Shown: in pieces, positions 53,048 to 63,730 of the stretch
Position numbering within the stretch: position 1 is the stretch's first letter
How the letters are laid out: each line of letters opens with the position of its first letter
Source of the DNA: Malachius bipustulatus
Taxonomy: Eukaryota > Arthropoda > Insecta > Coleoptera > Melyridae
Length of the DNA: 64,000 nt
Assembly: GCA_910589415.1 (NCBI GenBank)
Contig: OU342634.1
Coordinates: 2,852,001-2,916,000, forward strand
Direction of reading: 5' to 3'
Program-made: the position numbers and the translations under genes
Notes under the pieces: model-generated
The model's database searches: none
What the model saw: only the letters and a program-made list of their open reading frames with translations
What the model was told of the DNA's origin: nothing

Positions 53048-55262
53048 GGCACCGCAGAGTTCTCAACATTCTGGGAGATAACGTTCAGTAATGTGTTCTC
53101 GGAAACCTGCGATTAAATCAATTGATTATAATTAATGATGTTATCAGATAATTCTAGACTAAGTCTAGAATATTTCTACCACCTTGGATTGCCTATAAAT
53201 GAACAGCCTAAGAAAGAGTCTTCACTCTTTAAATAGAAGTGAAATGGTGTACAAAATAAATAGGTACCTACTGGGAATAAAATGTGCTATTAAATGTGTT
53301 TAAAAATAAATACTAACCTTTATGTTAATAGATAAAAACTGTTGAACTAAGTGTAAATAAATAAAAAGATAAATACTTAGTGTGCAGTGTGTGTGTAAAT
53401 TATTATAAGTACCTATTATTATAAATAAGGGATCAAAAGCAATTACATAGTAAGAACTTGTATTTCTACTATAGGTTAGGTACGTATCAAATTCAAGACA
53501 AACACAACCTTCATATGGGTTTCTTTTGGGGTGAAGGCGTCCTAATGGTTGTAATGGGAATGTGGAAGGGGGGGGGGCGGAGTGGCTGGATACCCCGTCA
53601 TGTATGCATGCATAATTATTAGAACTCCACAAGTATTGTGGAGGTCTAATAAGGTATGTTAAGTGTTAAGGAGGTATTGTTCTAGGTAATAGACAATAAT
53701 TATTGTTAATATAACAAACTTAATGTAACAAAAATTAATATACTTCGAGCGAAGGTCTTTACCTACACAAAATAGAAAAATCATAGGTTTTAACACTTGG
53801 TACAGTTCTTACTATTCTGGACTTGTATAGTGTTGAAGAAATGGGTAAGAGAAATGCTGGCGTGATCATAACGAGTCGATGATTTCTAATCTCCTCGCGG
53901 ACAAAAACTTGACCGTCGTTTGATGGCTTTTCAGGTGTGTTGGTTATAAATCGACCTAATAAGAACGGAAATAAAGAACAACGTTTCTACATTGAGAGTT
54001 CTTCACAGTTGCTGGTCCATAACGCCAGATCGATGATAAACAATTTGGACGTTCTAAATTGAATTAGAAATTTCGATCGGCATAAATTAAATGCATACTT
54101 TTGATTTCAAAATCAAATTTCAACATTTCCATGAGGCATATTTATAGAAATATTCATGACTATGAATAGAAATTGGCTAATGTGGATGAATTTTTTTTAC
54201 AGATACAAAATGTATGCTTCTAAAATTTCTTTAGAAAGATGCGAATGTGTTTTTTGCGATAACTCCGTTATTGTTTATGTTATTGGGTCTATCCAAAAAT
54301 CATTTTGAAGGTATTTCTTAAGGGCTATAAGATCATCCATATCTCCACTTTTTGAAACTCTTCATTTCTTAAACTCAAAGGGATAAAGGGGTTGGGTCAG
54401 ATGATCCTCACAATGAAATTTATGTTTCTAACGTAGATATGTTTTATTTGAATCGTATTAAGCATTTTAAACCTGTGAAAGTTTTCGGGCTCATTATTTA
54501 TACTAAAATAATGTAAATCCTATTGGTATTACTATGAATTTCAATTTTGGTGTAAATGGCATGTAAATGGTAGGTTCTATTTCTGACTTTTTCTTAAAAA
54601 ATTCGAGAGTCCCGTCTTATTTTCATCAAACTCGCTTAGCTTTAACGTAATGTACTCCACTCAGGGCATATTTGAAAGGTCTTTCTAAGTACTTTGAAAA
54701 GTGTTTTGTAGATATATTCCCAAAAATGTATCGGTTTTCCATTATTTCACCTCAAATACTTACATTCGAGTAGGTACTAAAAACAATCATACCTTTAGCT
54801 AGTAGGTATAAATCGATTTGACTTCAACTTAAAACGTTGATAAAAAACTCAATCTCTATGTTTGTTTATTTTCTTTCATTTTGGCAGGAACAGTTTTTTC
54901 GAAACAAGTATAATTTTGGAGTTATTTGTAAAAAAAAACCGTTTCAAAACGTGCATTTTTTCATGAAAAAACAACATTTTCAATCATTAATAACTCAAAA
55001 AGGGGATTACCATTCCAAGTACAGTACATTAGTGTGTCCTTTTACATTACTACTTGTATTATTTTACAAGAAGAAAACTTCGACAGAACGTTTTGAATTT
55101 ATGATTTGTCAGTTTTTACAGTTATGAAAGCATTATCATATATTTAATTTTATGCACTGTTTTGTATAGTTGTTATTCTCCCTTATAACCCACAAAATGA
55201 AGAAGCTAGTAACGGCTCCTGACATTTTTCAGAGGGAAAAATAGAAATTAATTAAATTAGAC
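53048..55262. other. Long AT-rich spacer, no gene supported
   Basis: Several AT-rich frames of 60-110 codons occur on both strands, but none has recognisable domains. A G run lies near 53570. No terminal repeats were found. Host exons too short to recognise cannot be excluded. Confidence 0.4.
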
Positions 55263-55505
55263 TTGAGAGGAAGAGCTCACAGGTTTCAGTATATTTATCT
55301 TCTCTATCTGAATTCTTTCCTGTTAAGTTCTAATAGTTCTTTGGTCCTTTTTTTCGAAGTACCCTGTATAAAAAAGACCTTCGAATGGTCCAATAGGACT
55401 TCCCTCTCAGCCCAGTTTCGTATTGTTGTTTTGGCAATATCCGGTGATATGCCAAATGCTGGTTCTGGTCCTACAAATTCGGGGTGCAGGAGTTTACTCA
55501 CAGGA
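55263..55505 (-). pseudogene. LINE ORF2 C-terminal fragment, minus strand
   Basis: On the minus strand the sequence reads FVGPEPAFGISPDIAKTTIRNW and FIQGTSKKRTKELLELNRKEFR. These match the region just after RNase H in the I-like LINEs (GPEPALGVPKST, FIKGPIKKTTEELLLLSRNQLR at 20 kb). It is a short scrap with no start. Confidence 0.75.
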
Positions 55506-55559
55506 ACTAGATCTATAAGTAGAAATGACTATACCTACACCCCTAGGAAGACGCACCAA

Positions 55560-56240
55560 CATTTTCCAAGCGCACTTACTAAGAACATCGAAAACAGGAA
55601 TGTGCAAATTCTAACAGATAGTAAAGATGTGCTGTCAGCTCTAGACAATCCGAGGATAGCTTCTGGCCTTGTAATGAGTGCGCTGAATCCCTGGATGAAC
55701 TAGCATTACACAACACCGTAAAACTTGTATGAGTCAAAGGGCATGGTGGAGATAAAGGAAATATGACAGCAGGGGGTTAAAATTGAACCCTGTGGGTTCT
55801 TAATCATTTGTGCCTGGGGTACAAACTGCTACTAGAACCTTAATCAAAGATCTAACATATCACGAATACGTAAAAATATGGCGAAAGCTAAAGACATGCT
55901 GCCAAGGCTGGTTAGCAAGTACTAGCCCTCTCCCGAAAAGGGCTAAATATCTCCTGTAGCTGTCAAGAACAAGCGTAAGACTCCTGGCATTTTCTCTGGC
56001 CAATGCAGGCGAAACAAACACCTTCATATGATCGAGATAATACGCGATCCAAAGTTCAGAGGGTGTGGAGAAGACGATACTGCAGAACATTTGCTCTGCC
56101 ACTGTCCAGCGCTTCGTCAATATCGGCAATCCATACTGAGGGAAGTCTGGCCTGATATGACCAGAATTGGGGAGACCCCGCTGGGAATCGTCTTTCTGTA
56201 CATCCGAGCAACCAGGTGGTTAGCAGGTGAGTAGGTGGTG
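55560..56240 (+). pseudogene. LINE RNase H and zinc-tail fragments, plus strand
   Basis: 55605-55703 reads VQILTDSKDVLSALDNPRIASGL, an RNase H segment, and KGHGG follows in another frame. 56028-56234 reads CGEDDTAEHLLCHCPALRQYR, the CCHC-like C-terminal tail, and GETPLGIVFLYIRATRWL near the end. Frames are broken. It lies in the opposite orientation to the adjacent scrap at 55263-55505, so the LINE copy has been rearranged. Confidence 0.75.
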
Positions 56241-56619
56241 AGGTTGTCCATTCGAATACAAATAACCCAATGGAGACCTAGGTGCCAATGAGAAATCACT
56301 GTCTCTGCAACAATCCAGATATAGATCCCTGCTTATCACACCTCAAACACGCTCAAAGTAACCATGGTGTTCCAGTCATTTAGAAATGCCAGTGAACCGA
56401 AAAAGACGATTTTTTTATATTTCGTGAGGGGGGTGTAGAAAAGCTTAACTTCAAATTGTGAACCAAATTTCCTATGTGCAGTCTCTGCCATCTTGAAAAA
56501 GTGTAAAATTTTGTTAATTTGCAATAACTCGGTTCTCTGTCGAGATGGGATACTTTTTTGTTACTTTTTTACACTCTAGAATTTAGGTCATATACATTTT
56601 TCACCTACGATCATCATTT
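56241..56619. other. Spacer, no gene seen
   Basis: No supported frame or repeat. Confidence 0.45.
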
Positions 56620-56800
56620 CCGTAGTAAGGATCCCACAAAAATCTTTACGGGAATTGACTCCCCGTGTAATTTTCCTGTGTATCCCAATTGACAAATTGG
56701 GTGTAATTTTTGGGATCGGTAGTATTCGATGAGTAGACCAAAAGTCTCCATGCACCTCTAAGATGATATTTTTTCTATCATGACAGTCTCGCGTATATTT
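56620..56800 (-). mobile_element. SINE body copy without head
   Basis: It shares GGATCC, GGAATTGACTCCC, GGGATCGGTAG and ATTCGATGAGT, in the same order and spacing, with the body of the SINE at 60655-60900. The tRNA-derived head is not present. Orientation follows the headed copy. Confidence 0.6.
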
Positions 56801-57165
56801 TTAAATATTGACCACCCTACTTGTTGTAGAGAGTTATGCTAGGTTGATTATTTATTAAAATTGAAAATCTACTTCTGTTGCTGTAGTTACATTTTAAGTC
56901 TGTTGAGCCATTTTCCAGAAAATCGGAAAGAAATCTTTAATTTGTAGTGTCATTTTTGTAATAGCCTTGGCTGTGATTTTAGAATTGAATTTGTATTTAA
57001 ATTTTTGACGTTTTTGTTTGTTGTAATTTTTCTTGTTAAAGTCAATGCAATTACGAAATGATAAAACAAAATTAAAACTTTTTCCTGTTTTTCTCGAAGA
57101 TGGCTCAACAGACCTAAAATGTAAGTATGAAACAGATACAGCTTTTCGGCCTTCACAAATGATCT
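56801..57165. other. Spacer, no gene seen
   Basis: AT-rich, with no supported frame. It ends at the left edge of the large palindrome. Confidence 0.45.
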
Positions 57166-58818
57166 AAACTGCTCAACAAATGAAACGTTACATGATCAAA
57201 TTTGCCCTAACTTTGGCACTGATAAAATTTGGATTGTTTCGAGCAATTCGATTTTTGTTTCGAGGGTTCACTAGTTCAATCCCTTGTTTATCAGTCCGTA
57301 TGTTTGCAAGAACTTGGTACTTCACACAAAGTTTATATAGGGTGGTAAATAAAACAGTTCAAAATCTCAGAAAGTTCAGCTTGCTCCCATTTGATCAAAG
57401 ATTTTTCTTTTTAAATTTCAACACAAAGATCATGAAGATGGACCTCATATCTCGAAACGGTTTTCGAATTTTCCGATTATTTCTTTTATTTACAGGGTGA
57501 TCTCAAAATAACTACTTTTTGGTGTGGCAATGATAACTTTGTTACCCGTGACTCGATTTTCAAAATGTAGGGCTCATTTTAAAGCTAAAGCTTCAAGCAA
57601 GAACACGCAAGATTGATAATCGCCTAAGGACAAAAATTGAAAATACAGGGTTGTATTAAAACTAATCCAAACCTGAATGGCTTCCGAAATCTGGTATTAA
57701 GGAAAATTTTAAATAAAGTCAAGTTGCTTTCAAACAAACCATTCATTCTGAATACTTCAAGATGTTCTTCGCTTGCATGAGTTAAGAATTGTTGACATAA
57801 GAACAAAATTACAACTTCGTGTTTTCGAAGTGAAAATCGTCATTTTTCAAGTTCAAGGCCATGTACAACGAAAACGGCTGAAGATAGAGAAAAACGGCTT
57901 ACATGTCCATATTTTACTTTTTCATGTACTATTCTATGGTATAGAAACATTTGTACTTTCTTTGATTTTTTTATTTGGCGACGCGTGGAGAAATCTCAGA
58001 ATTTTTCAAATTTTTTATCACCCTGTATAAACATTTTATCCACATCATGGGATAGTACATGAAAAGTTAAAATAGGGACATGTAAGCCGTTTTTCTCTAT
58101 CTTAAGCAGTTTTCGTTGTACAGGGCCTTGAACTTGAAAAATTACGATTTTCACTTCGAAAACACGAAGTTGTAATTTTGTTCTTATGTCAACAATTCTT
58201 AACTCATGCAAGCGAAGAACATCTTGAAGTATTCAGAATGAATGGTTTGTTTGAAAGCAACTTGACTTTATTTAAAATTTTCCTTAATACCAGATTTCGG
58301 AAGCCATTCAGATTTGGGTTAGTTTTAATACAACCCTGTATTTTCAATTTTTGTCCTTAGGCGATTATCAATCTTGCGTGTTCTTGCTTGAAGCTTTAGC
58401 TTTAAAATGAGCCCTACATTTTGAAAATCGAGCCACGGGTAACAAAGTTATCATTGCCACACCAAAAAGTAGTTATTTTGAGATCACCCTGTAAATAAAA
58501 GAAATAATCGGAAAATTCGAAAACCGTTTCGAGATATGAGGTCCATCTTCATGATCTTTGTGTTGAAATTTAAAAAGAAAAATCTTTTATCAAATGGGAG
58601 CAAGCTGAACTTTCTGAGATTTTGAACTGTTTTATTTACCACCCTATATAAACTTTGTGTGAAGTACCAAGTTCTTGCAAACATACGGACTGATAAACAA
58701 GGGATTGAATTAGTGAACCCTCGAAACAAAAATTGAATTGCTCGAAACAGTCCAAATTTTATCAGTGCCAAAGTTAGGGCAAATTTGGTCATGTAACGTT
58801 TCATTTGTTGAGCAGTTT
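57166..58818. repeat. Near-perfect 1.65-kb palindrome
   Basis: The left end AAACTGCTCAACAAATGAAA and right end TTTCATTTGTTGAGCAGTTT are exact reverse complements. Arms of about 780 bp pair with only a few mismatches around a loop of about 80 bp (57950-58030). Both arms therefore carry the same mirrored frames (for example 57180-57500 and 58484-58804), which I treat as non-coding. TACAGGGTG/CACCCTGTA occurs in each arm (57491-57499, 58485-58493) and in the loop (58019-58027). The inner 150 bp of each arm and the loop match family A (3858-4540), but the outer arms do not. Confidence 0.93.
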
Positions 58819-59091
58819 ATATAAGATTTATCCCTAGAACAATAATTAGGAAAGCCAATATTTAAAAACCTTCTTGCGCATCAATCGCATAAATAGTGTA
58901 TTTTTCTGCGATTCAATTTTGAACTTTTCACATCTTTTTAAATTGGCTTTCTGAAATTCCTTTACACTACCTTTAATAAATTCGATAAAAGTTACAAGGG
59001 AGTTTTGAAAACCGAAAATTTGAAATTTTAGAGAAATAAACATGAGGGGATATTATAAAAAATCCAAGGCCTTTTCAACAGACTATAAACC
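58819..59091. other. AT-rich spacer, no gene seen
   Basis: No supported frame or repeat end. Confidence 0.4.
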
Positions 59092-59625
59092 ATTAACCTC
59101 CTTACCAACACAAACTGTCAAAATTGAAAACTCACAGACTCAATTTGAAAACGGACATAATTTTAAGTAGTTACCTAATTAAAATACTGTTAAAATGAGA
59201 TCTCACGCATGACACCTCAATGCACCCTGAAATTTTGAAGTTGACAGGAACTGCAACATAATTTTTTATACATTTTGACAAATGAGTCAGAAAGTACCTA
59301 CTTATAGTAAAATTCATGACATTTGCTTTAGTTTTCTTCACCTAAGTTTTATCTCATTCGGAACAAAATTTAAGGATGGTTATGGGGTTTCAAACGTCCT
59401 CACCGACACAAAGACTGTCAAAATTGACAACTAACATAATTTTTGTGCGGATAATTGATATACATACCTTTAAAATAAGGTTTCACACTACCCCCATTAT
59501 GCCGTTCAAAAAATTGAAGTTGACAGCGACTACAACATCAACTTTGACATTTGATATAGATCGGTTTTACGTCAAAAAGTAGTAAGATTAATGACATTTG
59601 ATTTAGTTTTTTCACCAAACCAATC
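59092..59625. repeat. Imperfect tandem duplication, offset about 290 bp
   Basis: 59092-59343 and 59386-59625 share CACAAA-ACTGTCAAAATTGA, TTGAAGTTGACAG, AACTGCAACAT-like and ATGACATTTG-TTTAGTTTT in order, with many differences. The array is non-coding and the duplication appears old. Confidence 0.65.
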
Positions 59626-60654
59626 TCATTCGAATCAAAATGTAAGGTCAGGGGGGACTGTAAACGTAAACGTATATTGCTTCTGCTGAATATTTTATAA
59701 CTGACGTCTTATCTTATATTCATGATATTAATCGCTTCTCCAACTATTGCATAGACGGAATATTAATATTTGCTTCTTCCCGTCTACCAGTTTTCGGCAA
59801 ATTTAGAAAAGCTAGAGGTAATGGTAATGGACCACTCCCTCACTCCTACGACAAAACATATTACGATGAGATAGACGTGTTTTTCAGAACTTTCATCTTA
59901 AAATTACATAATTAGGCAGCTCGAAGCAAGATTCGACAACTCTTTTAAAAGACATTGTTGTCCATATTAAAGTTATGTTATTTATATATCACAGGAATTA
60001 CTATGAGGATGTTAATGATCGAAGTGAAGACTTACCATCCCGAGGGATAATAATACATTGCCAGAGGTTATTGCATCTAATACTTCCGGTGAATGTAATA
60101 GATTGGCAGTTTTATTGCTCAGGTACCTACTACCTACTATAATATTAGTAATTAATTAATCATGCATTAGCTTTTAAAGAAGGAAACAGAGGTGACACGT
60201 GACGCTCACTTATGAACAGTATTATACCTAGCAGTGAAAATTCATCATCCGTCATTTCTTTGTTGATGCCGAAAAATCGACATTAACTTAACTTCAAAAC
60301 TTTTTTTTATAACGTTTTAAGAAGGTAATAGTTACTTTGTTTAAGTTATATTTCATGCAGTTATAGTAGTTATTGTAACCTGAAGAAAACACATTAAATT
60401 AATTTGCAAGTACTCTGACGGGTCGGTCTGGTGGCATCTGGTCAAACATTTTTGCACAAACAGTTGTTATGCGTCCAAGCATAAGGTTTAACTTTGTTAC
60501 TTACCTACGTAACAAAAACGAGTAGGTACTCAAATCTTATATTCATTTATTGTTGTTTTTTATTATTCAGACAGTTGTTTTGTCATCATGATCATTTGGA
60601 ATATTGTTGATTTTAAATCAGGGGGAATATTTACCTATATGGGCGTTTTAGGGG
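59626..60654. other. Spacer, no gene seen
   Basis: AT-rich, with no supported frame or repeat end. Confidence 0.45.
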
Positions 60655-60979
60655 AAAAATATTTGGCGAAGGATCCCGCAGAATCCTTATAGGAATTGAC
60701 TCCCGGTCAAATTTGTTGTAACTTTGGGGATCGGTAGATTCGATGAGTTGATCATGGCCATAAGCCCATAAAGACTCGTTTTATCAAGATACCTCTAACG
60801 GTTGCATTTTTCTGGCAATACTCCACTCTGGTAATTTGTCTTTCGGAACAGATACATTTGTAGAGAAATAGTTTTATAAACGAATACAAACCACCAAGTC
60901 GAGCTGGGATTCGAACCACAGACGTTCAGCAGGGTCAACGGCTTCAGTCAGTGACCTTAACCGCTGCGCCACCGCCCGC
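60655..60979 (-). mobile_element. tRNA-derived SINE
   Basis: Read on the minus strand from 60979, the head shows a Pol III A box (TGGCGCAGCGGTTAAGG) and a B box (GGTTCGAATCC) at tRNA-like spacing, then a body that recurs at 56620-56800. The first seven bases GCGGGCG do not pair with the sequence after the B box, so this is not a functional tRNA gene. Pol III would transcribe it from the internal promoter. No clear poly(A) tail or target duplication was identified. Confidence 0.8.
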
Positions 60980-61360
60980 GCTAATTTCTGACATTACAGT
61001 TAATTAATATGACACTTGCATTGACGCACCATGTGGAAAATAAAAATTAAGTAGTAGTTTAGTATCGTGTGTGATCCTCAAAATTTTACATCAACTATTG
61101 CCTTGAATAAAATGAAGCATGTCTGCCAGATAAAACACAAACAATTGGTAGGTGTGTAAGTGAACTACTCTAATCAATGATCTACAAATCATAGAACAAT
61201 AAACAAAAACATGACTACTTGCATAATGAACTTTGTTAGAGTAAAAAAACTAACCTGGAACAGTAACGATATCTGCTAAGTACGTGTGGTGCTGAGTTTC
61301 TTACTAATTACAGTTTGCATTGACTGTATTTCAAGGAGGATGAACAACTCGAGCCGTTGT
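60980..61360. other. Spacer, no gene seen
   Basis: No supported frame or repeat. It lies between the SINE and the stem-loop at 61361. Confidence 0.4.
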
Positions 61361-61422
61361 AGGGTATCTGTATTACCGACACTGACCCTTACTAGCCTTA
61401 GTGTCGGTACTACAGGTACCCT
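61361..61422. ncRNA. miRNA-like stem-loop (candidate)
   Basis: AGGGTATCTGTATTACCGAC (from 61361) and GTCGGTACTACAGGTACCCT (to 61422) form a 25-bp stem. I count 22 Watson-Crick pairs, two G-U pairs and one mismatch, with a 12-nt loop. The size is right for an upper pre-miRNA stem, but pairing stops abruptly at the base and no sequence family is recognised. A small MITE remnant is the main alternative. Confidence 0.35.
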
Positions 61423-61642
61423 AAATCGTTGTTATCTCAGAAACTCAGAATATTCTGTCTTTCTGAATGAGGATAAAACAATATTTCAATTTGACGTTTC
61501 CGTTCGAGTTTAGGTTTTTGAATGTCCCAATTATCATTTACCATTTTATAATTTCACTTCCAAATCACAAAAATAACAAAACTTATGAAGAATGGTGGTC
61601 AAAAATGGCATGAATCATAAAAAAGTGATAATTAAGGTACTC

Positions 61643-62443
61643 TCTGTACACTGAGAGTTGTCCGTTGTCATGCCGCACTGATTCTGACTAAACAATTTCA
61701 TTTAATTCGATTTGAATCGTACACTTATTTCTAAGTCGAACCAGATGTGGTATCGCAGTTCGTGTCAGTGGCGTGTGTTGAGGAATAATGAATATCCTAC
61801 AAATATATTATTTCGACAAGTTATTGACGAAGTAGAGCCTTGCAACTTTTTGATAACAAATATTACATAATGCAAGTAAATAAGAATGATAATAATTATT
61901 ATTGTTATCATCATGATAGAAATATCATGTCACCTACCTGCTGGTTGCCGTTTAAATGAAAGAATAACACCTCCGTTTTCTTATTTGCAAGTAAAATATT
62001 CCAGCAATTTTACCACAAGACCACGTACTAGGGAGTTCAATCGTTTCCCAGGCAAAACAAGGAAATAGATTTTTAGGCATTCGCGAAATTAAGTTACTCA
62101 TAGTTTATCACACCGTACAATATAACACAGGTAATTCTGCTAATTTCGTATTAAAAACGTTTCAAATCACAACAAAAACCTTATTTAGTATATTTACCGC
62201 TAACACTGACACTTGAGAGTAGCGACGATCGTAATATCGTATCAATCTAAGCGTATCAAGACGCGAGTCGATACTTCCGTCTCACTCTCGCTCATCTTTT
62301 TAGAATTGCTGACGATTCAAACGTATTTCTGACAATACGTCCCATTTTAACTCGATTGGGTATGCAATGCAATAGAAGGAGTAAGGAATATAACGAGATG
62401 ATGTATCCTTAGTTCTCACAACAGACAACTCTCAGTATACAGA
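61643..62443. mobile_element. Non-autonomous element with 26-bp inverted ends (tentative)
   Basis: TCTGTACACTGAGAGTTGTC (61643) is mirrored by GACAACTCTCAGTATACAGA (to 62443). The inverted ends are 26 bp with two mismatches and 801 bp apart. The interior has no transposase. A target duplication could not be defined, so the family is open. Confidence 0.5.
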
Positions 62444-63544
62444 CTTTAGGTGTTTAGTAACATACCAGTAATTTCATCACGTTCTTAAATTATTATAGTC
62501 ATAAATTATTGTTTTTCGCAATATCTTTAATATTTTAATGAAACTGACAGGAATTGAAATTAAATATGACACATGAGAATTTGAACTACAAAAGTTATTT
62601 CAGAATTATTTTAGTAAAATGAGCTTAGACATGACTGCAATAGTCATTTCTCTCTTCTTCCGCAAGGCACTAGTTGATGAAAAATTTTCTGGATTACCCG
62701 ATATATTCTTCAACGAGCGAAGAATGATGGCTATTATCTACGAGAACGATGTTGGAACGTTTGAGTGGATAAGAGCTATTCTTCGCGTGATGAAGACGCT
62801 ATTTTCTCTTCGACCTTTTGAGAAAATATATTAAAATTAGTTAAATTTTTTTTTTACTTTTGGCCAAAACTGATTTTATTATGATATACTTTCACCAACA
62901 GTTCCTGAAGAATAATCTCCTGAAGAGAAAAATCACATTTCTCTGAACTTGTAATTTTTTACTCTACCGACTGGACTATTAAAACTATATACAGGCTGAC
63001 GCGCGATAACCTTAGGGCCTTATAAAGAACCTTTGTGTGAAGTGTTGGGAATAGAAGTCTAAAAATTTGTACATCTATGATTTCAATTTTAACGATCTGA
63101 ACTATAGTCGACCAATGCCCGTTTTCACCAACAGCAAATAAATCTCTAAATAACTATTGAATGAATAAGTTTTATTCTCTAGTTAAATCTATTCTTGTTT
63201 CACCAACGTGTTTGACAGCTCAGTTAGTTATTCATCAAATAGGCAGATATTCAGTACAATTTCCACCATAAATTGTACATTGATGCATGAAATTGCAGTA
63301 ATGTCACCTTAAACTTTAAATAAAATCTTAATTTTTGTTGTGTATAGTTTAATGATTTATTCCTTCCTAAGTGCGCTTCGCGTGAATACATGCATGTATA
63401 CCTATTATAATTATTATCAAATAAACCATTGTGTATAAACTTTTTAAGAGGATGAACAACAATGGAGAGTGAAAATTAAGCGAACCCTCATATACAGCTT
63501 TTCCCAAGTCACTCCCAGCGACTTGCATGTGCTTTTTGGAAAGC
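62444..63544. other. Spacer, no gene supported
   Basis: A 71-codon frame at 62619-62834 has no recognisable domain. GCCCGTTTTCACCAACAG near 63118 resembles the ends of some insect MITEs, but no partner lies within the window. Confidence 0.35.
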
Positions 63545-63730
63545 AAGCAGAAGAACTAAAGAATGAATAAGAAGCAATGCTGATTTTCCCTCTTGTTCAA
63601 GTGTGCAAGGTTTCTTCTGGCAGGGGCGCCTTCTTGCCTCATGCTCTTCATCTGATGACTCAAAAGAAAACGATGAAGATGTTGAAAGTCTAGTTCGAAA
63701 AATAACTGGTTATGATAGCAGTGTTTGATA
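63545..63730 (+). CDS. Possible terminal exon (hypothetical)
   Basis: An open stretch of about 55 codons ends at TGA (63728-63730). The last part reads SSSDDSKENDEDVESLVRKITGYDSSV, an acidic, charged tail that looks more protein-like than its AT-rich neighbours. There is no ATG in frame before an upstream TGA, so if it is coding it would be a 3' exon. No splice site is convincing and no homologue is recognised. Confidence 0.22.

Noticed and set aside
57180..58804. Mirrored 106-codon and 60-codon frames on both strands
   Set aside because: They are the two arms of one palindrome read on opposite strands. Composition is AT-rich and no domain is visible.
60901..60979. A functional tRNA gene
   Set aside because: A and B boxes are present, but the acceptor stem does not pair and the sequence continues into a body shared with another locus, as in a SINE.
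62619..62834. A 71-codon frame as a host gene
   Set aside because: No signal peptide, domain or splice context. Its length is within what AT-rich DNA gives by chance.
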